Source of the DNA: FEN-1219 sp963713355
Lineage (GTDB): Bacteria > Pseudomonadota > Gammaproteobacteria > Steroidobacterales > Rariloculaceae
Assembly (NCBI GenBank): GCA_963713355.1
Contig: CAVQLK010000006.1
Location: 1,364,001 to 1,428,000, forward strand
Direction: 5' to 3'
Length of the DNA: 64,000 bases
In this document: positions 37,578 through 46,472 of the stretch, piece after piece
Layout of the letters: every line of letters begins with the position of its first letter
Numbering within the stretch: position 1 is the stretch's first letter
Notes under the pieces: model-generated
What the model was told of the DNA's origin: nothing
Seen by the model: only the letters and a program-made list of their open reading frames with translations
Databases searched by the model: none
Translations under genes and position numbers: made by a program

Positions 37578-38585
37578 ATGCGTCCATATTTGTGGCCATT
37601 CGCAGCGACGTTGATCGCTGTCGTCAGCGCGCCAGTGTCGGCTGACGTCGTCGTGATGCAGAACGGGGACCGTTTCACCGGAGAGGTCAACCGGATTTGG
37701 GGAAACGACCTCAGCATCGAGCCGGAATATGCGGACGAATTCGTCGTCGATCTCGACAAGGTCGCTTACGTCGAATCCGATCGAGACTTCGACTTGACGC
37801 TCGATGACGGGCGCGAGGTCACCGCACGTTTAGAGGGGCCGGGCGCCAGCGGCACGCAGATAGTCACTTACGAGGGCGAGACGCGGCAGGTGCCGCTCGT
37901 CACGCTGGAGCAAGTCGTCGAGGTCGACGACGGCTTCGACTATGAAAGCCATATCGACTGGAACAGCACGGCCACCTCGGGCAATACGGACAGCAAGGTC
38001 GCGCGTCTCGCGGCGGATGCGACGATCGAGGTCGGCGATCACCGCCACATCGCGACGCTGCTGATTGCCGATGAAGAGTCATTCGGCGTGAAGACCAAGG
38101 ACCAGGACTACATCACCTATACCTACAATTGGCTCTTCTCGGACAAGTGGTTCCTGAGCGGCGGCGGAAGCTACGAGACGGACCCCATCAAGCAACTCGA
38201 CCGCCGTGCCGTCGTCGCCGCCGGTATCGGGCGAGACATCTGGAATTTCCACGATCGTTCCATGAACTTCGAGATGGGAGTCGGCACCCTCGACGAAACG
38301 CTCGCGGGCCTGTCCGAATCGAGCACGATCGCGTACTGGAAATACCGCTTCAGCTACGAGTTCTCGGGCCTAGACCTGGAGGCCTATCACAACCATCAGA
38401 TCACGTCGTACTTGAGCGGCCGCGACAACCTGTTCGCCAAGTCGAGCACTGGGGTACGGTACGAGATCGGGGACGACCTGTTCTATTTGACGCTGTCGCT
38501 GAACGTCGACTACGAGCAGGAGCCGCCGCCCGGAGTGGAGACCGATGATTCGACCTGGGTCGTCGGCGTCGGCTTCGAGTTCTGA
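37578..38585 (+). CDS. DUF481 outer membrane protein
   Basis: 335 residues from ATG 37578, with AAGGGG upstream. Signal peptide 1-22 ends 'PVSAD'. Residues 23-110 form a small beta domain ('VVVMQNGDRFTGEVNRIWGN'), then the DUF481 barrel: 'FDYESHIDWNSTATSGNTDS', 'YTYNWLFSDKWFLSGGGSYE', 'RRAVVAAGIGRDIWN', ending 'VGVGFEF'. DUF481 proteins are beta-barrels, likely salt-stress or OMP85-linked outer membrane proteins; function is unsettled. Confidence 0.85.
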   Translation: MRPYLWPFAATLIAVVSAPVSADVVVMQNGDRFTGEVNRIWGNDLSIEPEYADEFVVDLDKVAYVESDRDFDLTLDDGREVTARLEGPGASGTQIVTYEGETRQVPLVTLEQVVEVDDGFDYESHIDWNSTATSGNTDSKVARLAADATIEVGDHRHIATLLIADEESFGVKTKDQDYITYTYNWLFSDKWFLSGGGSYETDPIKQLDRRAVVAAGIGRDIWNFHDRSMNFEMGVGTLDETLAGLSESSTIAYWKYRFSYEFSGLDLEAYHNHQITSYLSGRDNLFAKSSTGVRYEIGDDLFYLTLSLNVDYEQEPPPGVETDDSTWVVGVGFEF

Positions 38586-38611
38586 ACGCGCGAACGGCGC
38601 ACGACGCAGCC

Positions 38612-38647
38612 AAAAAAAGGAATCCCGTGGCGAGTCACTCCGCCACG
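38612..38647 (-). terminator. Rho-independent terminator of the SYLF gene
   Basis: Read on the minus strand, a 7-base stem (CGTGGCG at 38647-38641 pairing with 38632-38626) is followed 7 bases later by seven Ts (38618-38612). It lies 52 bases after the SYLF stop and between two converging genes. Confidence 0.6.
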
Positions 38648-38698
38648 CGAGATGCGTTGGGCCGTGTCACGAAACGGCACGGCGCCCGGAAGGCCGAC

Positions 38699-39268
38699 TC
38701 ACTTCAGTGCGTCGAAGTTGTACTTCTGACCGCCGATCGTCGCGGCGTACATCAGGCCGCCTTCGGCCATCGTGAACGTTTGCATGCCGCCTTGGTAACC
38801 TGCGCCGGCGCCCGTGCCGCTGCCCGCGCCCGCGGTGGCCGACGTGCCCGTCGTGCCCGCCGATGCCTGCGCGCTCGCATTGACCGCGACGGCCGACGCC
38901 GAAGCGTCGAACTCGAATTTGCCGGTCGTGAACTTGTCGTACGCCTCTTTGTTCTGGAAAAAAATGATCTGCCGGTACGCTTGCCCACCGGCCTGAGCGC
39001 CGAACGTGATGTCCGAGACGCGGCTGAAGCCCGTGACCTTTCCGTCGAGATAGACCTGGCCCTTGCCCGACGCGCCGCCGATTCCGAAGCCGCCGCGGCC
39101 GATCTTGGGCCAGACGGCGTACGCGTAGGCCGTTCCGAAGTAGGGCGCTACCGACGGAATGCCGCGAAACTTCTCGATCGTTTCCGACAAGTCTTCGGTT
39201 TCCTGCGCAAGCGCGATGGTCGACGCGGCAAACATCGCGACCGCAACCACTGCTGTATGCAATCTCAT
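38699..39268 (-). CDS. SYLF/YSC84 lipid-binding domain protein
   Basis: 189 residues from ATG 39268. Signal peptide ends at 'TIALAQ'. SYLF-domain features: 'YFGTAYAYAVWPKIGRGGFG', 'IGGASGKGQVYLDGKVTGFS', 'DITFGAQAGGQAYRQIIFF' and 'GGLMYAATIGGQKYNFDAL'. A glycine/alanine/threonine-rich insert (about residues 125-165) is unusual within the domain and may be a flexible loop. The domain binds phosphoinositides in eukaryotes; in bacteria it is an envelope protein of unknown role. Confidence 0.85.
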   Translation of the reverse strand: MRLHTAVVAVAMFAASTIALAQETEDLSETIEKFRGIPSVAPYFGTAYAYAVWPKIGRGGFGIGGASGKGQVYLDGKVTGFSRVSDITFGAQAGGQAYRQIIFFQNKEAYDKFTTGKFEFDASASAVAVNASAQASAGTTGTSATAGAGSGTGAGAGYQGGMQTFTMAEGGLMYAATIGGQKYNFDALK

Positions 39269-39363
39269 GAATGTCCTCCCATAGGGTGCAACACCCCGCA
39301 GGCTAGCGGATCAAGCTTGCCCGAGCATTGGACCTTGGGGGTATGAGCCCGCGTAGGCGGCGG

Positions 39364-41895
39364 TCAAAACCCGAACGTCACACGCCCGTACAGGTACCGC
39401 CCGGAACGCCCGAACGGCGCGTAGTTCGAAAACGGCGTGTTGCCCGTCGCGTTGCGCGCAACGGGAAAAGCGTCCGGAAACTCGTCGAGCAGGTTCTCGG
39501 CGCCGATCGCGATGCGGATACGTTCGCTCGGCTCGAAGCGGCCTTCGAGATCGATGACGGTCTGGGCGCCGATCACGGCGTCCTGCGCGCCGATCGGCGC
39601 GTCTGCCGTGCCCGTCAGCCGCGGGTCGGGATCGAGCGCCTCACCGTAGCGAGTCGCGCGGAACGTCGCGCCGAACGGGCCGTTGCCGTTCCAGCTCAGC
39701 GTCGCGGCGAGCTTGCTGTCCGGGTTGCCTTCTTCGAACGTGAGCACGTTCACGCGTGCGAACAGCGGCGGCGGCGGATTCAGCGCTGCAAGCGGCGCGG
39801 TCTCCGGCACGCGCGTGACTTCTGTCTCGTTGCGGTTTGCGACGATCGTCGTGTCGAATTGCCCGATCCTGTCGGTGTCGAAGGCCCACGTGAACACGAC
39901 GTCGATGCCGCGCGTCTCGGTGTCGACGCCGTTGATGAAGAAGCGCCCGCCGCCAATGCCGATGAAGCCCTGGCTCTCGAGATACTGGCGCACGTTGTCT
40001 TGCGTGAGGTTCTCGGAGAGCACGATGCGGTCGTCGATGTCGATCTGGTAGGCGTCGATCGTCAGCGTCGCCGCCGCGAAGCTCATTACGGCGCCGAAGG
40101 AGTAGTTCACTGCCTCCTCGGCGTCGAGATCCTGGGCACCGAGCGCGCGTGCGATGGGGTCGCTGACCGGGAACGACGTGATGTCGAACGGCAGGCCCGC
40201 GATGAAATTCGTCGACGTCGTCGCGAAGTACTGCTGCTGCAACGACGGAGCGCGAAAGCCCGTCTGCGCGGAGCCGCGCAGTGCGAATGAGTCGGTGAAG
40301 TCGTAGCGTCCCGCGACCTTGCCGGAGACGTTGCTGCCGAAGTCCGAGTAGTCTTCCGCGCGCAATGCGGCGGAGCCCAGGAATTTTTCCGTGAGATTCG
40401 CTTCGACGTCGACATACGCGCCGATCGCGGTTCGATCGGCGTCGGTCACGTTGGCCGGGCGAAACCCCGGGAAAACCTGCGCGCCGGACGCCGTCGGTTG
40501 GCCGTTCGGCAGCAGCACGCCGCCGTTGATCCAAGAGCTCTGCTCGCCCGCGAAAATCGAGTACGTCTCTTCGCGAGCTTCGAGGCCGGCAGCGACGTTC
40601 AGCGGCGACGCAAGCGCGTCGACGTCGAACGCACGTACGGCGGAGAAGTTCAGCACGAGCTGGTCGTACGTGAACCCGCCGGCGTCGAAGGTCGTGGGGC
40701 TCGCGGTGCCCATCGAGCGGTTCAAGGTGTTCTCGACGCCGAACTGCATCTCGTTGCTGCCGAACGTCAAAGACGTGTCGAGAGCCCAGTCGGCGGCGTC
40801 CCAGGTCGCGCCGGCCGCCGCGCTGTAGTCCGTGACGTCGGGCGCGATGATCGGTAGGAAGCCGTCCGGATAGATTTGGATCACGTTGCGGTCGTCGAGC
40901 GCACGCCGGAAGAAGCCGGCGGAGCGCGACTCGCGGTCTTGATAGCTCGCCCAGCCATAAATGAACACGCCGCCGTCGAGCTCGCCGCCGCCGTTCGCGA
41001 AGAACGTGAGCTGCTCGAGCTCCGGCTCTCCGTACCAGGCATTGAACCGATCGAAGGCTGCTTCGCGGGGATCGAACGCGCCGCCGACGAGCGGGTATTG
41101 CTGGCGAAAGTCGTAGCCGCCGCGCTCCGTGCGCTCCTGGTCCTTGTACTCGGCGGCGAGCGTCAAGTAACCCGAGTCGCCGAAGCCGAGCCCTTTCCAA
41201 CCGGAGACCGTCAGAGATTCGCCGTCCGTGCCGCTGCTACCGGTCGAGGACGGAGCGGGCCATGTCGCGCCCGGCGGCGCGGCGCTGACCGGAAAGTCGT
41301 AGTCGAAGTCTCGCGCTCCGTAGGCGACCATCACGTCGCCGCCGTCGTCGTCCTGCTTCAGCCGAACGTTGATGACGCCCGCGATCGCGTCGGAGCCGTA
41401 CTGCGCCGACGCGCCGTCGCGCAGCACCTCGATCGACTGCACGATCGCGGAAGGAATCGTGTTCAAGTCGACGGCAGCCGCGCCGCGGCCAATCGTGCCG
41501 TTGACGTTCACGAGCGACGACGCGTGGCGGCGCTTCGAGTTCAACATGACGAGCGTCTGGTCCGGCGAAAGCCCGCGCAACGTGGCCGGCCGGATCGTGT
41601 CCGTGCCGTCGGCGAGGCCGGGGCGCGGAAAGTTGAACGACGGCAACATGACCGAGAGCGTTTGATTGATCTCAGTGACTCCGACGTTGGAGAGGGTCTC
41701 GCTGCTGACCACGTCGACGGGCACCGCAGTTTCGGTGGCCGAGCGATCGGGGACGCGCGTGCCCGTGACGACGATCTGCTCGATCTCGACGACGCGCGGG
41801 TTGCTCACGTCTTGCGCGACCGCGGTCATGGGGCCGGTCGTACCGGCGACCAGAGCGGCGCTCTGCAGGGCCGTGCGAATCCTTCTGCGCTCCAT
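39364..41895 (-). CDS. TonB-dependent outer membrane receptor 3
   Basis: 843 residues from ATG 41895, after GAGGAATC. The signal peptide ends near 'GPMTAVAQ'. TonB-box-like 'IEQIVVTGTRVPDRSATETA' precedes the plug with 'TLRGLSPDQTLVMLNSKRRH', 'IVQSIEVLRDGASAQYGSDA' and 'IAGVINVRLK'. The barrel ends 'YLYGRVTFGF'. The 'MLNSKRRHASSLVN' type plug differs from receptors 1 and 4, so substrates probably differ. It is divergent from the DUF4239 gene and has a candidate promoter at 41922-41949. Confidence 0.92.
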   Translation of the reverse strand: MERRRIRTALQSAALVAGTTGPMTAVAQDVSNPRVVEIEQIVVTGTRVPDRSATETAVPVDVVSSETLSNVGVTEINQTLSVMLPSFNFPRPGLADGTDTIRPATLRGLSPDQTLVMLNSKRRHASSLVNVNGTIGRGAAAVDLNTIPSAIVQSIEVLRDGASAQYGSDAIAGVINVRLKQDDDGGDVMVAYGARDFDYDFPVSAAPPGATWPAPSSTGSSGTDGESLTVSGWKGLGFGDSGYLTLAAEYKDQERTERGGYDFRQQYPLVGGAFDPREAAFDRFNAWYGEPELEQLTFFANGGGELDGGVFIYGWASYQDRESRSAGFFRRALDDRNVIQIYPDGFLPIIAPDVTDYSAAAGATWDAADWALDTSLTFGSNEMQFGVENTLNRSMGTASPTTFDAGGFTYDQLVLNFSAVRAFDVDALASPLNVAAGLEAREETYSIFAGEQSSWINGGVLLPNGQPTASGAQVFPGFRPANVTDADRTAIGAYVDVEANLTEKFLGSAALRAEDYSDFGSNVSGKVAGRYDFTDSFALRGSAQTGFRAPSLQQQYFATTSTNFIAGLPFDITSFPVSDPIARALGAQDLDAEEAVNYSFGAVMSFAAATLTIDAYQIDIDDRIVLSENLTQDNVRQYLESQGFIGIGGGRFFINGVDTETRGIDVVFTWAFDTDRIGQFDTTIVANRNETEVTRVPETAPLAALNPPPPLFARVNVLTFEEGNPDSKLAATLSWNGNGPFGATFRATRYGEALDPDPRLTGTADAPIGAQDAVIGAQTVIDLEGRFEPSERIRIAIGAENLLDEFPDAFPVARNATGNTPFSNYAPFGRSGRYLYGRVTFGF

Positions 41896-41921
41896 GATCG
41901 ATTCCTCGCGGGCCGTCGCGG

Positions 41922-41949
41922 ATGCTAGAGTGCCGTGAAACACTAGCAA
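41922..41949 (-). promoter_or_regulatory. Candidate promoter of TonB receptor 3
   Basis: On the minus strand TTGCTA (41949-41944) and TAGCAT (41927-41922) are separated by 16 bases, about 27 bases before the receptor start. Both hexamers are one or two bases from consensus. Confidence 0.4.
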
Positions 41950-41981
41950 GCGCCACACTTCCTCCACACTAAGACTTGTTG

Positions 41982-42005
41982 CCGATGCCGATGCCGATGC
42001 CGATG
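41982..42005. repeat. Hexamer repeat at the start of the DUF4239 gene
   Basis: Four tandem copies of CCGATG (41982-42005). Each unit carries an ATG in the same frame as the following gene, giving a Met-Pro repeat at the N-terminus. Units of six keep the reading frame. Confidence 0.85.
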
Positions 42006-42746
42006 ATCGCCGCGCTCGTATTCTTTTGCCTCATCGTGGCCGTGCTGCTCGGTCAACTCTGCAGCCGGCGCTTGTCCGACCACCACCTGACAGCCGAAAC
42101 TCGCGACACGATCAAGCTTTCGCTGGGGCTCGTCGCGACGATGTCGGCGCTGCTTCTGGGGCTCCTCGTGAGCTCTGCGAAGGGCGCCTACGACTCGCAG
42201 CGCCAGCAGATCGAGCAGATGGCGGCGAAGGTCGCCACGCTCGACCGCGTCCTGACGCTTTACGGCGTGGAAAGCGCTGAGGCGCGACAAGAGCTCCGAA
42301 TGATCGTCGAAAACGCCGTTGTTCGCGTATGGCCGGGCCAGGCGCACGCGAGCAGCGATTTGACGCCGGATTTCCGCAGCGGCGACATGATCTATGGTGC
42401 GGTTCAGGGGCTCGTGCCCATCAACGCAATGCAGGGCGAGCTCAAAGCGAAAGCGGCGGATGTCACGCTCGAGCTCGCGCAGGATCGCGCCTTACTCGCC
42501 TCGCGCGCACTTTCGGGAGTCTCTACGCCGTTGGTAGTGATCGTCGTCGGTTGGCTCGTCGTCATCCTGTTCGGCTTCAGCATGCTTGCTCCGCACAACG
42601 CCGTCGCGTCGGCCGCGTTGATCGTCGCGGCCGCCGCGGTGTCGGGGGCGATGCTCTTGCTGCTCGAGTTCTACGACCCATTCGAGGGGCTGATCCGAAT
42701 CGCGAGCGATCCGATGGTTGCAGCGATAAGCCGCATCCCGCGCTGA
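41985..42746 (+). CDS. DUF4239 (bestrophin-like) membrane protein
   Basis: 253 residues from the first of four tandem ATGs (41985, 41991, 41997, 42003); no strong ribosome-binding site separates them. Two N-terminal helices ('MIAALVFFCLIVAVLLGQLC', 'LGLVATMSALLLGLLVSSAK') flank 'DTIKLS', a soluble middle with 'YDSQRQQIEQMAAKVATLDR' follows, and two C-terminal helices ('PLVVIVVGWLVVILFGFSML', 'ALIVAAAAVSGAMLLLLEFY') end with 'DPFEGLIRI'. This fits DUF4239, a bestrophin-like family that may form ion channels. Function not established. Confidence 0.75.
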   Translation: MPMPMPMIAALVFFCLIVAVLLGQLCSRRLSDHHLTAETRDTIKLSLGLVATMSALLLGLLVSSAKGAYDSQRQQIEQMAAKVATLDRVLTLYGVESAEARQELRMIVENAVVRVWPGQAHASSDLTPDFRSGDMIYGAVQGLVPINAMQGELKAKAADVTLELAQDRALLASRALSGVSTPLVVIVVGWLVVILFGFSMLAPHNAVASAALIVAAAAVSGAMLLLLEFYDPFEGLIRIASDPMVAAISRIPR

Positions 42747-42763
42747 CGTTGCGGAATGTGCAC

Positions 42764-44305
42764 ATGGAATCACGCGATGGTGGAGCTGCAGCGACGGAGA
42801 CGGCTCTCTCGGACGACGACGTCGAAGCCTGTGTGCGCGTGCTGCGCGCGATCGAAGCCGACCGCTCGCGGCTGACGCGCTTGAGCCGCGCGCAGCGCCG
42901 CGAGCTGCTGACTCTCGCGGGTCTCGTCTCGAAACCCGAGCGGCACGAGCTCGTAAGAATGGCCAAGGCGTTCCGACGCGCCGAGCGTGAAGCGGCGAAG
43001 GCGCACGATCGCAATCTCGTCGACCAGGCGCTGTTGCGCGTCCAGCGGCGGTCGCCGGTCTATGCGCCGCTCAAGCTCGAGCGGCCGGCGGCCGAGCCCG
43101 CCGCGCGCCCGGAGCTGCGCCGCGAGCTCGCGTGTTACGTCTGCAAGCAGCCGTTCAGCAAAGTTCATCGCTATTACGATTCGCTATGCGAGCCGTGCGG
43201 CGACTTCAATTACGCGAAGCGCGAGCAGACGGCGGATCTCTCGGGCCATCACGCGCTCGTCACCGGCGCGCGCGTCAAGATCGGTTATCAGGCCGCGCTG
43301 AAGCTGCTGCGCGCCGGCGCGCATGTCGTCGTCACGACGCGCTTTCCAATCGACGCGGCGAGCCGTTACGCGAAGGAGCCGGACTTCGGCGAGGTGCGCG
43401 GTCGCTTGCAGATTTTCGGGCTCGACCTGCGGCACACGCCGAGCGTGGAGCTGTTCGCGCGATTTCTTGCGGAACGATTGCCGCGTCTCGATTACGTCGT
43501 GAATAACGCGTGCCAGACGGTCCGGCGTCCCGCCGGATTCTTCGGCCACTTGCTCGAGGCCGAAGCCGCGCCGCTCGCGTCGCTGCCGGCGGACTGCCGC
43601 AGCGTTCTTGCGGAGCATGCGGAGCTCTGCCGCGTGCTGCGCTTCCCGCGGGAGGGCGGCACACGTGCGCTCGCCGTCGCGCCGGCGGGGCGGGGCGAAG
43701 GCCTCGTGAACAGCGCGGCCTTGAGTCAGCGCCGTTATCTCGACGAGGACTATCGTGCCGGCGACACGCTGTTTCCCGCGCAGCGCTATGACGAGGATCT
43801 CCAGCAGATCGACCTTCGCGAGATCAACAGCTGGCGTCTGCGCCTACACGAGGTCGAGACGCCCGAGTTGCTCGAAGTCCACCTCGTGAACGCGATCGCG
43901 CCTTACATCTTGAACGGGCGGTTGAAGCCGCTCATGGTCGCGACGGCCGGCCGCCACAAGCACGTCGTGAACGTCAGCGCGATGGAAGGGCAGTTCTACC
44001 GCACGACGAAGACCGACAAGCATCCGCATACGAACATGGCGAAAGCAGCGCTGAACATGATGACGCGCACGAGCGCGCCCGATTTCGTCGAGGAAGGCAT
44101 CCATATGAACGCCGTCGACACCGGCTGGGTGACGGACGAGGACCCGGCTGTGCACGCGGCGCGCAAAGCCGAGCTCGGATTCTCGCCGCCGCTCGACATC
44201 ATCGACGGCGCTGCGCGAATCGTCGATCCGATCTTCGTCGGGCGGCTCACGGGCGAGCACGTCTGGGGACAATTCCTCAAGGACTACAAGCCGGCACCGT
44301 GGTAA
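42764..44305 (+). CDS. Atypical short-chain dehydrogenase with N-terminal zinc-ribbon-like motif
   Basis: 513 residues from ATG 42764; GTG 42758 is an alternative. Residues 1-125 are helical and arginine-rich. About 126-152 hold 'CYVCKQPFSKVHRYYDSLCE' plus 'PCGD', two CxxC pairs that could bind zinc. The SDR fold starts at about 165 with 'HHALVTGARVKIGYQAALKL', the NAD(P) loop, then 'LDYVVNNACQTVRRP'. The catalytic serine lies in 'VVNVSAMEGQFY'. At the usual YxxxK site the sequence is 'TNMAKAALNMM': Lys is kept, Tyr is Thr. Substrate unknown; activity may differ from classical SDRs. It starts 18 bases after the DUF4239 gene. Confidence 0.72.
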   Translation: MESRDGGAAATETALSDDDVEACVRVLRAIEADRSRLTRLSRAQRRELLTLAGLVSKPERHELVRMAKAFRRAEREAAKAHDRNLVDQALLRVQRRSPVYAPLKLERPAAEPAARPELRRELACYVCKQPFSKVHRYYDSLCEPCGDFNYAKREQTADLSGHHALVTGARVKIGYQAALKLLRAGAHVVVTTRFPIDAASRYAKEPDFGEVRGRLQIFGLDLRHTPSVELFARFLAERLPRLDYVVNNACQTVRRPAGFFGHLLEAEAAPLASLPADCRSVLAEHAELCRVLRFPREGGTRALAVAPAGRGEGLVNSAALSQRRYLDEDYRAGDTLFPAQRYDEDLQQIDLREINSWRLRLHEVETPELLEVHLVNAIAPYILNGRLKPLMVATAGRHKHVVNVSAMEGQFYRTTKTDKHPHTNMAKAALNMMTRTSAPDFVEEGIHMNAVDTGWVTDEDPAVHAARKAELGFSPPLDIIDGAARIVDPIFVGRLTGEHVWGQFLKDYKPAPW

Positions 44306-44327
44306 CCGCGTGCCGCGGCGCGACAAC

Positions 44328-44813
44328 ATGCCAAGGTTCGTTGCCGCCGACGCGAGCCCGCTGATCGGCCTGGCCGCGGCCGGCGTCTTCAACGTGCTCC
44401 GGGGGCTCTTCGGCACCGTGACGATCACGAAGCTCGTCAAGGACGAGATCGGTGCGCGCGAACGATTGCCCGGCGCGCGCGAGCTCGACGCCGCGATGCG
44501 CGAGGGCTGGGTTCGCGTCGCACCGACCCCGCTCGAGACTTGGCAATTGCCGCAGATCGACGCCGGTGAAGCCAGCACCATCGCGCTCGCGCTGCAGCAC
44601 GAAGGCGCTCTCGTCCTGATGGACGATGCGCTGGGTCGCGCGCAGGCGGCCGACCGCGGCCTCGAGGTGCTCGACCTCGCGGGCTTGCTCCTCGCCGCCA
44701 AGCGCGCACGGCTCGTCGACGCTGTCCGCCCCCTCGTCTCGCAGCTGGCGCGGCGCGGCTTCACTATTCCAGATGATGCGCGGCGCTCGCTGCTGCGCGC
44801 CGCCGACGAGTAG
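44328..44813 (+). CDS. DUF3368/PIN-domain protein
   Basis: 161 residues from ATG 44328 (GTG 44310 possible). 'VAADASPLIGLAAAGVFNVL' carries the first PIN aspartate, 'TKLVKDEIGARERLPGA' the acidic helix, 'IDAGEASTIALALQHEGALV' and 'LMDDALGRAQAADRGLEVLD' the later acidic residues, and 'FTIPDDARRSLLRAA' the DUF3368 tail. PIN proteins are Mg-dependent RNases, often toxins with a UPF0175-type antitoxin just upstream. Here the upstream gene is the SDR and no small antitoxin gene is visible, so it is an orphan or acts differently. Confidence 0.8.
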   Translation: MPRFVAADASPLIGLAAAGVFNVLRGLFGTVTITKLVKDEIGARERLPGARELDAAMREGWVRVAPTPLETWQLPQIDAGEASTIALALQHEGALVLMDDALGRAQAADRGLEVLDLAGLLLAAKRARLVDAVRPLVSQLARRGFTIPDDARRSLLRAADE

Positions 44814-44907
44814 TCTCGCTTCTCAGCTCGCGAGCGCGAGCCGCAACACGATTCCGCCGCCGACGACGACGAGAAGGACCGCGGCGAGCTGCCGAACGCG
44901 AGCCGGC

Positions 44908-46308
44908 TCAGTGATTGCTCGCGACGAGGATACCGCCTGAGAGCACGATCTCGACGCGGCGATTGCGTGCGCGGCCATCGGCCGAGGCGTTGTCGGCGAC
45001 CGGCCTGTTCGGACCGTGACCTTGCACCTCGATGCTCGAGGCGGGGACTCCCAGCGACATCAGGTAATCGCGGACGCTGATTGCTCGCCGCAACGAAAGC
45101 TCGTTGTTCGTGAGTTCCGACCCGACGTTGTCGGTGTGCCCCTCGATCGTGAAGCGGAGCTCCGGGTAGGACGCCACTATCCCTGAGAATCTCGCGAGAC
45201 TCTCGCGCGCCGGCGGGTTCAGGTTCGCCGTGGCTGTTGCAAACTGCACGCCGCCAATCTCCGACACGAGCCCGCGCTCGGACTCCCGCGTCGGCAGCAC
45301 GGCGTTCAATCGATTCAATAGCTGCGCGCGCGCCTCGTCTCTCGCTCTGGCATCGGCTTCCTGAGCGGCGAGGCGCGCGGCCCGTTCGATGGCGACTTCG
45401 GTCGCGCGTTGCTGCTCGGCAGCGGCGTGAGCCGCACGTTCGCGTTCCGCCGCCGCAGCCGCTTCGGCGGCTGCTTCGCGTTGCGCTCTGGCGTCGGAGT
45501 CGGCGCGCGCAACGAGCCCCGCTCGCCGCGCATCCTCGCCGAGGATGACGGCCTCGCGCGCGACCCCGCGCGCGCTGTTGCGATCGGCGCTTCTCTTGGA
45601 CATCCACCCGGTTCGGGCGGCCAGCAGCTTTGCTTCGGCGGCCGAATACTGGTTTGGAACGAACTCCTTGGCGCCCGCTGCCGCGGCGATCGCGAGCGAG
45701 TACTCGGCCTGAACCAGCTCGATCGGCCGCTCGTCGGCGGTCTCGATGCGCTTCAATGCGGCATAGTCGGCACGCTCGAACAGCGATGCGATCTTCGTCT
45801 CGGCGCCGTTGACGTCCTTGCCGACGTTGTACAAGACCACCATCGTGCTCGGCGCGCTGACCGCGAAGTGCGGCTCAGCCGTGACGATGAGGGCGAACTG
45901 CGAGGCGGCATGCTGAGTCTGCAACGACCCGCTGCCGCCGTCGGGCCCCGTGAGCACGCCTTCATTGCCCGCTCGGCCGTCGGGCGTCAGCGCCCACAGC
46001 ACGTATGTCGTGTACGGGCCGAGCAGCGCGGGCGGCGGCATCCGCTTGACGTCGGCGGAGATGTTCGCGTTGCCATTCTGGTATTCGACCTGAACGCTGC
46101 CTTCGCCCGTCGAGATGACGGGTGTCGCGCGGAAGATCAGATCCGATTTTCGTCGCTCTCGATAGTTGAACAACGAAATCTGGCTCAAGACATCCGAGCT
46201 CGCGATGGCCCTCGAGCGCTCGAGACCCTGTGCCGTTGCAACTGCCGGCAGGACGCCGAGCACGTTGATCACGATCACTGCGGCCGCACACTTCGTTGGT
46301 GCAAACAT
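44908..46308 (-). CDS. OmpA-family protein with DUF4398-like region
   Basis: 466 residues. Signal peptide 1-26 ends 'AVATAQ'. The middle part has a DUF4398-like stretch ('FVPNQYSAAEAKLLAA') and a long alanine/arginine/glutamate-rich coiled coil (about 260-325). The C-terminal OmpA peptidoglycan-binding domain (about 340-455) has 'FTIEGHTDNVGSELTNNELS', 'RRAISVRDYLMSLGVPASSI' and 'ADGRARNRRVEIVL'. It probably links the outer membrane to peptidoglycan. The first 250 residues have beta-sandwich character ('AEPHFAVSAPSTMVVLYNVG') and are not recognised. Confidence 0.85.
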   Translation of the reverse strand: MFAPTKCAAAVIVINVLGVLPAVATAQGLERSRAIASSDVLSQISLFNYRERRKSDLIFRATPVISTGEGSVQVEYQNGNANISADVKRMPPPALLGPYTTYVLWALTPDGRAGNEGVLTGPDGGSGSLQTQHAASQFALIVTAEPHFAVSAPSTMVVLYNVGKDVNGAETKIASLFERADYAALKRIETADERPIELVQAEYSLAIAAAAGAKEFVPNQYSAAEAKLLAARTGWMSKRSADRNSARGVAREAVILGEDARRAGLVARADSDARAQREAAAEAAAAAERERAAHAAAEQQRATEVAIERAARLAAQEADARARDEARAQLLNRLNAVLPTRESERGLVSEIGGVQFATATANLNPPARESLARFSGIVASYPELRFTIEGHTDNVGSELTNNELSLRRAISVRDYLMSLGVPASSIEVQGHGPNRPVADNASADGRARNRRVEIVLSGGILVASNH

Positions 46309-46472
46309 CGCGCAATCTCCTCCCGCAGAGCGAGTGGAAGATTATGCGAGTGCATTGCAGCCGGAATTGTGGCACCAGTCACGTTTTCCGTCCGTCTTCT
46401 GGGGCGCCCAGCCCCAGTCCATGCGGTATGCGACTTAATGCGTGCAAATTGCGACGGTGTATCCTTCGCCGG

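Noticed and set aside
41982..42005. The hexamer repeat as an on/off phase-variation switch
   Set aside because: The unit is a multiple of three, so changes in copy number cannot shift the frame.
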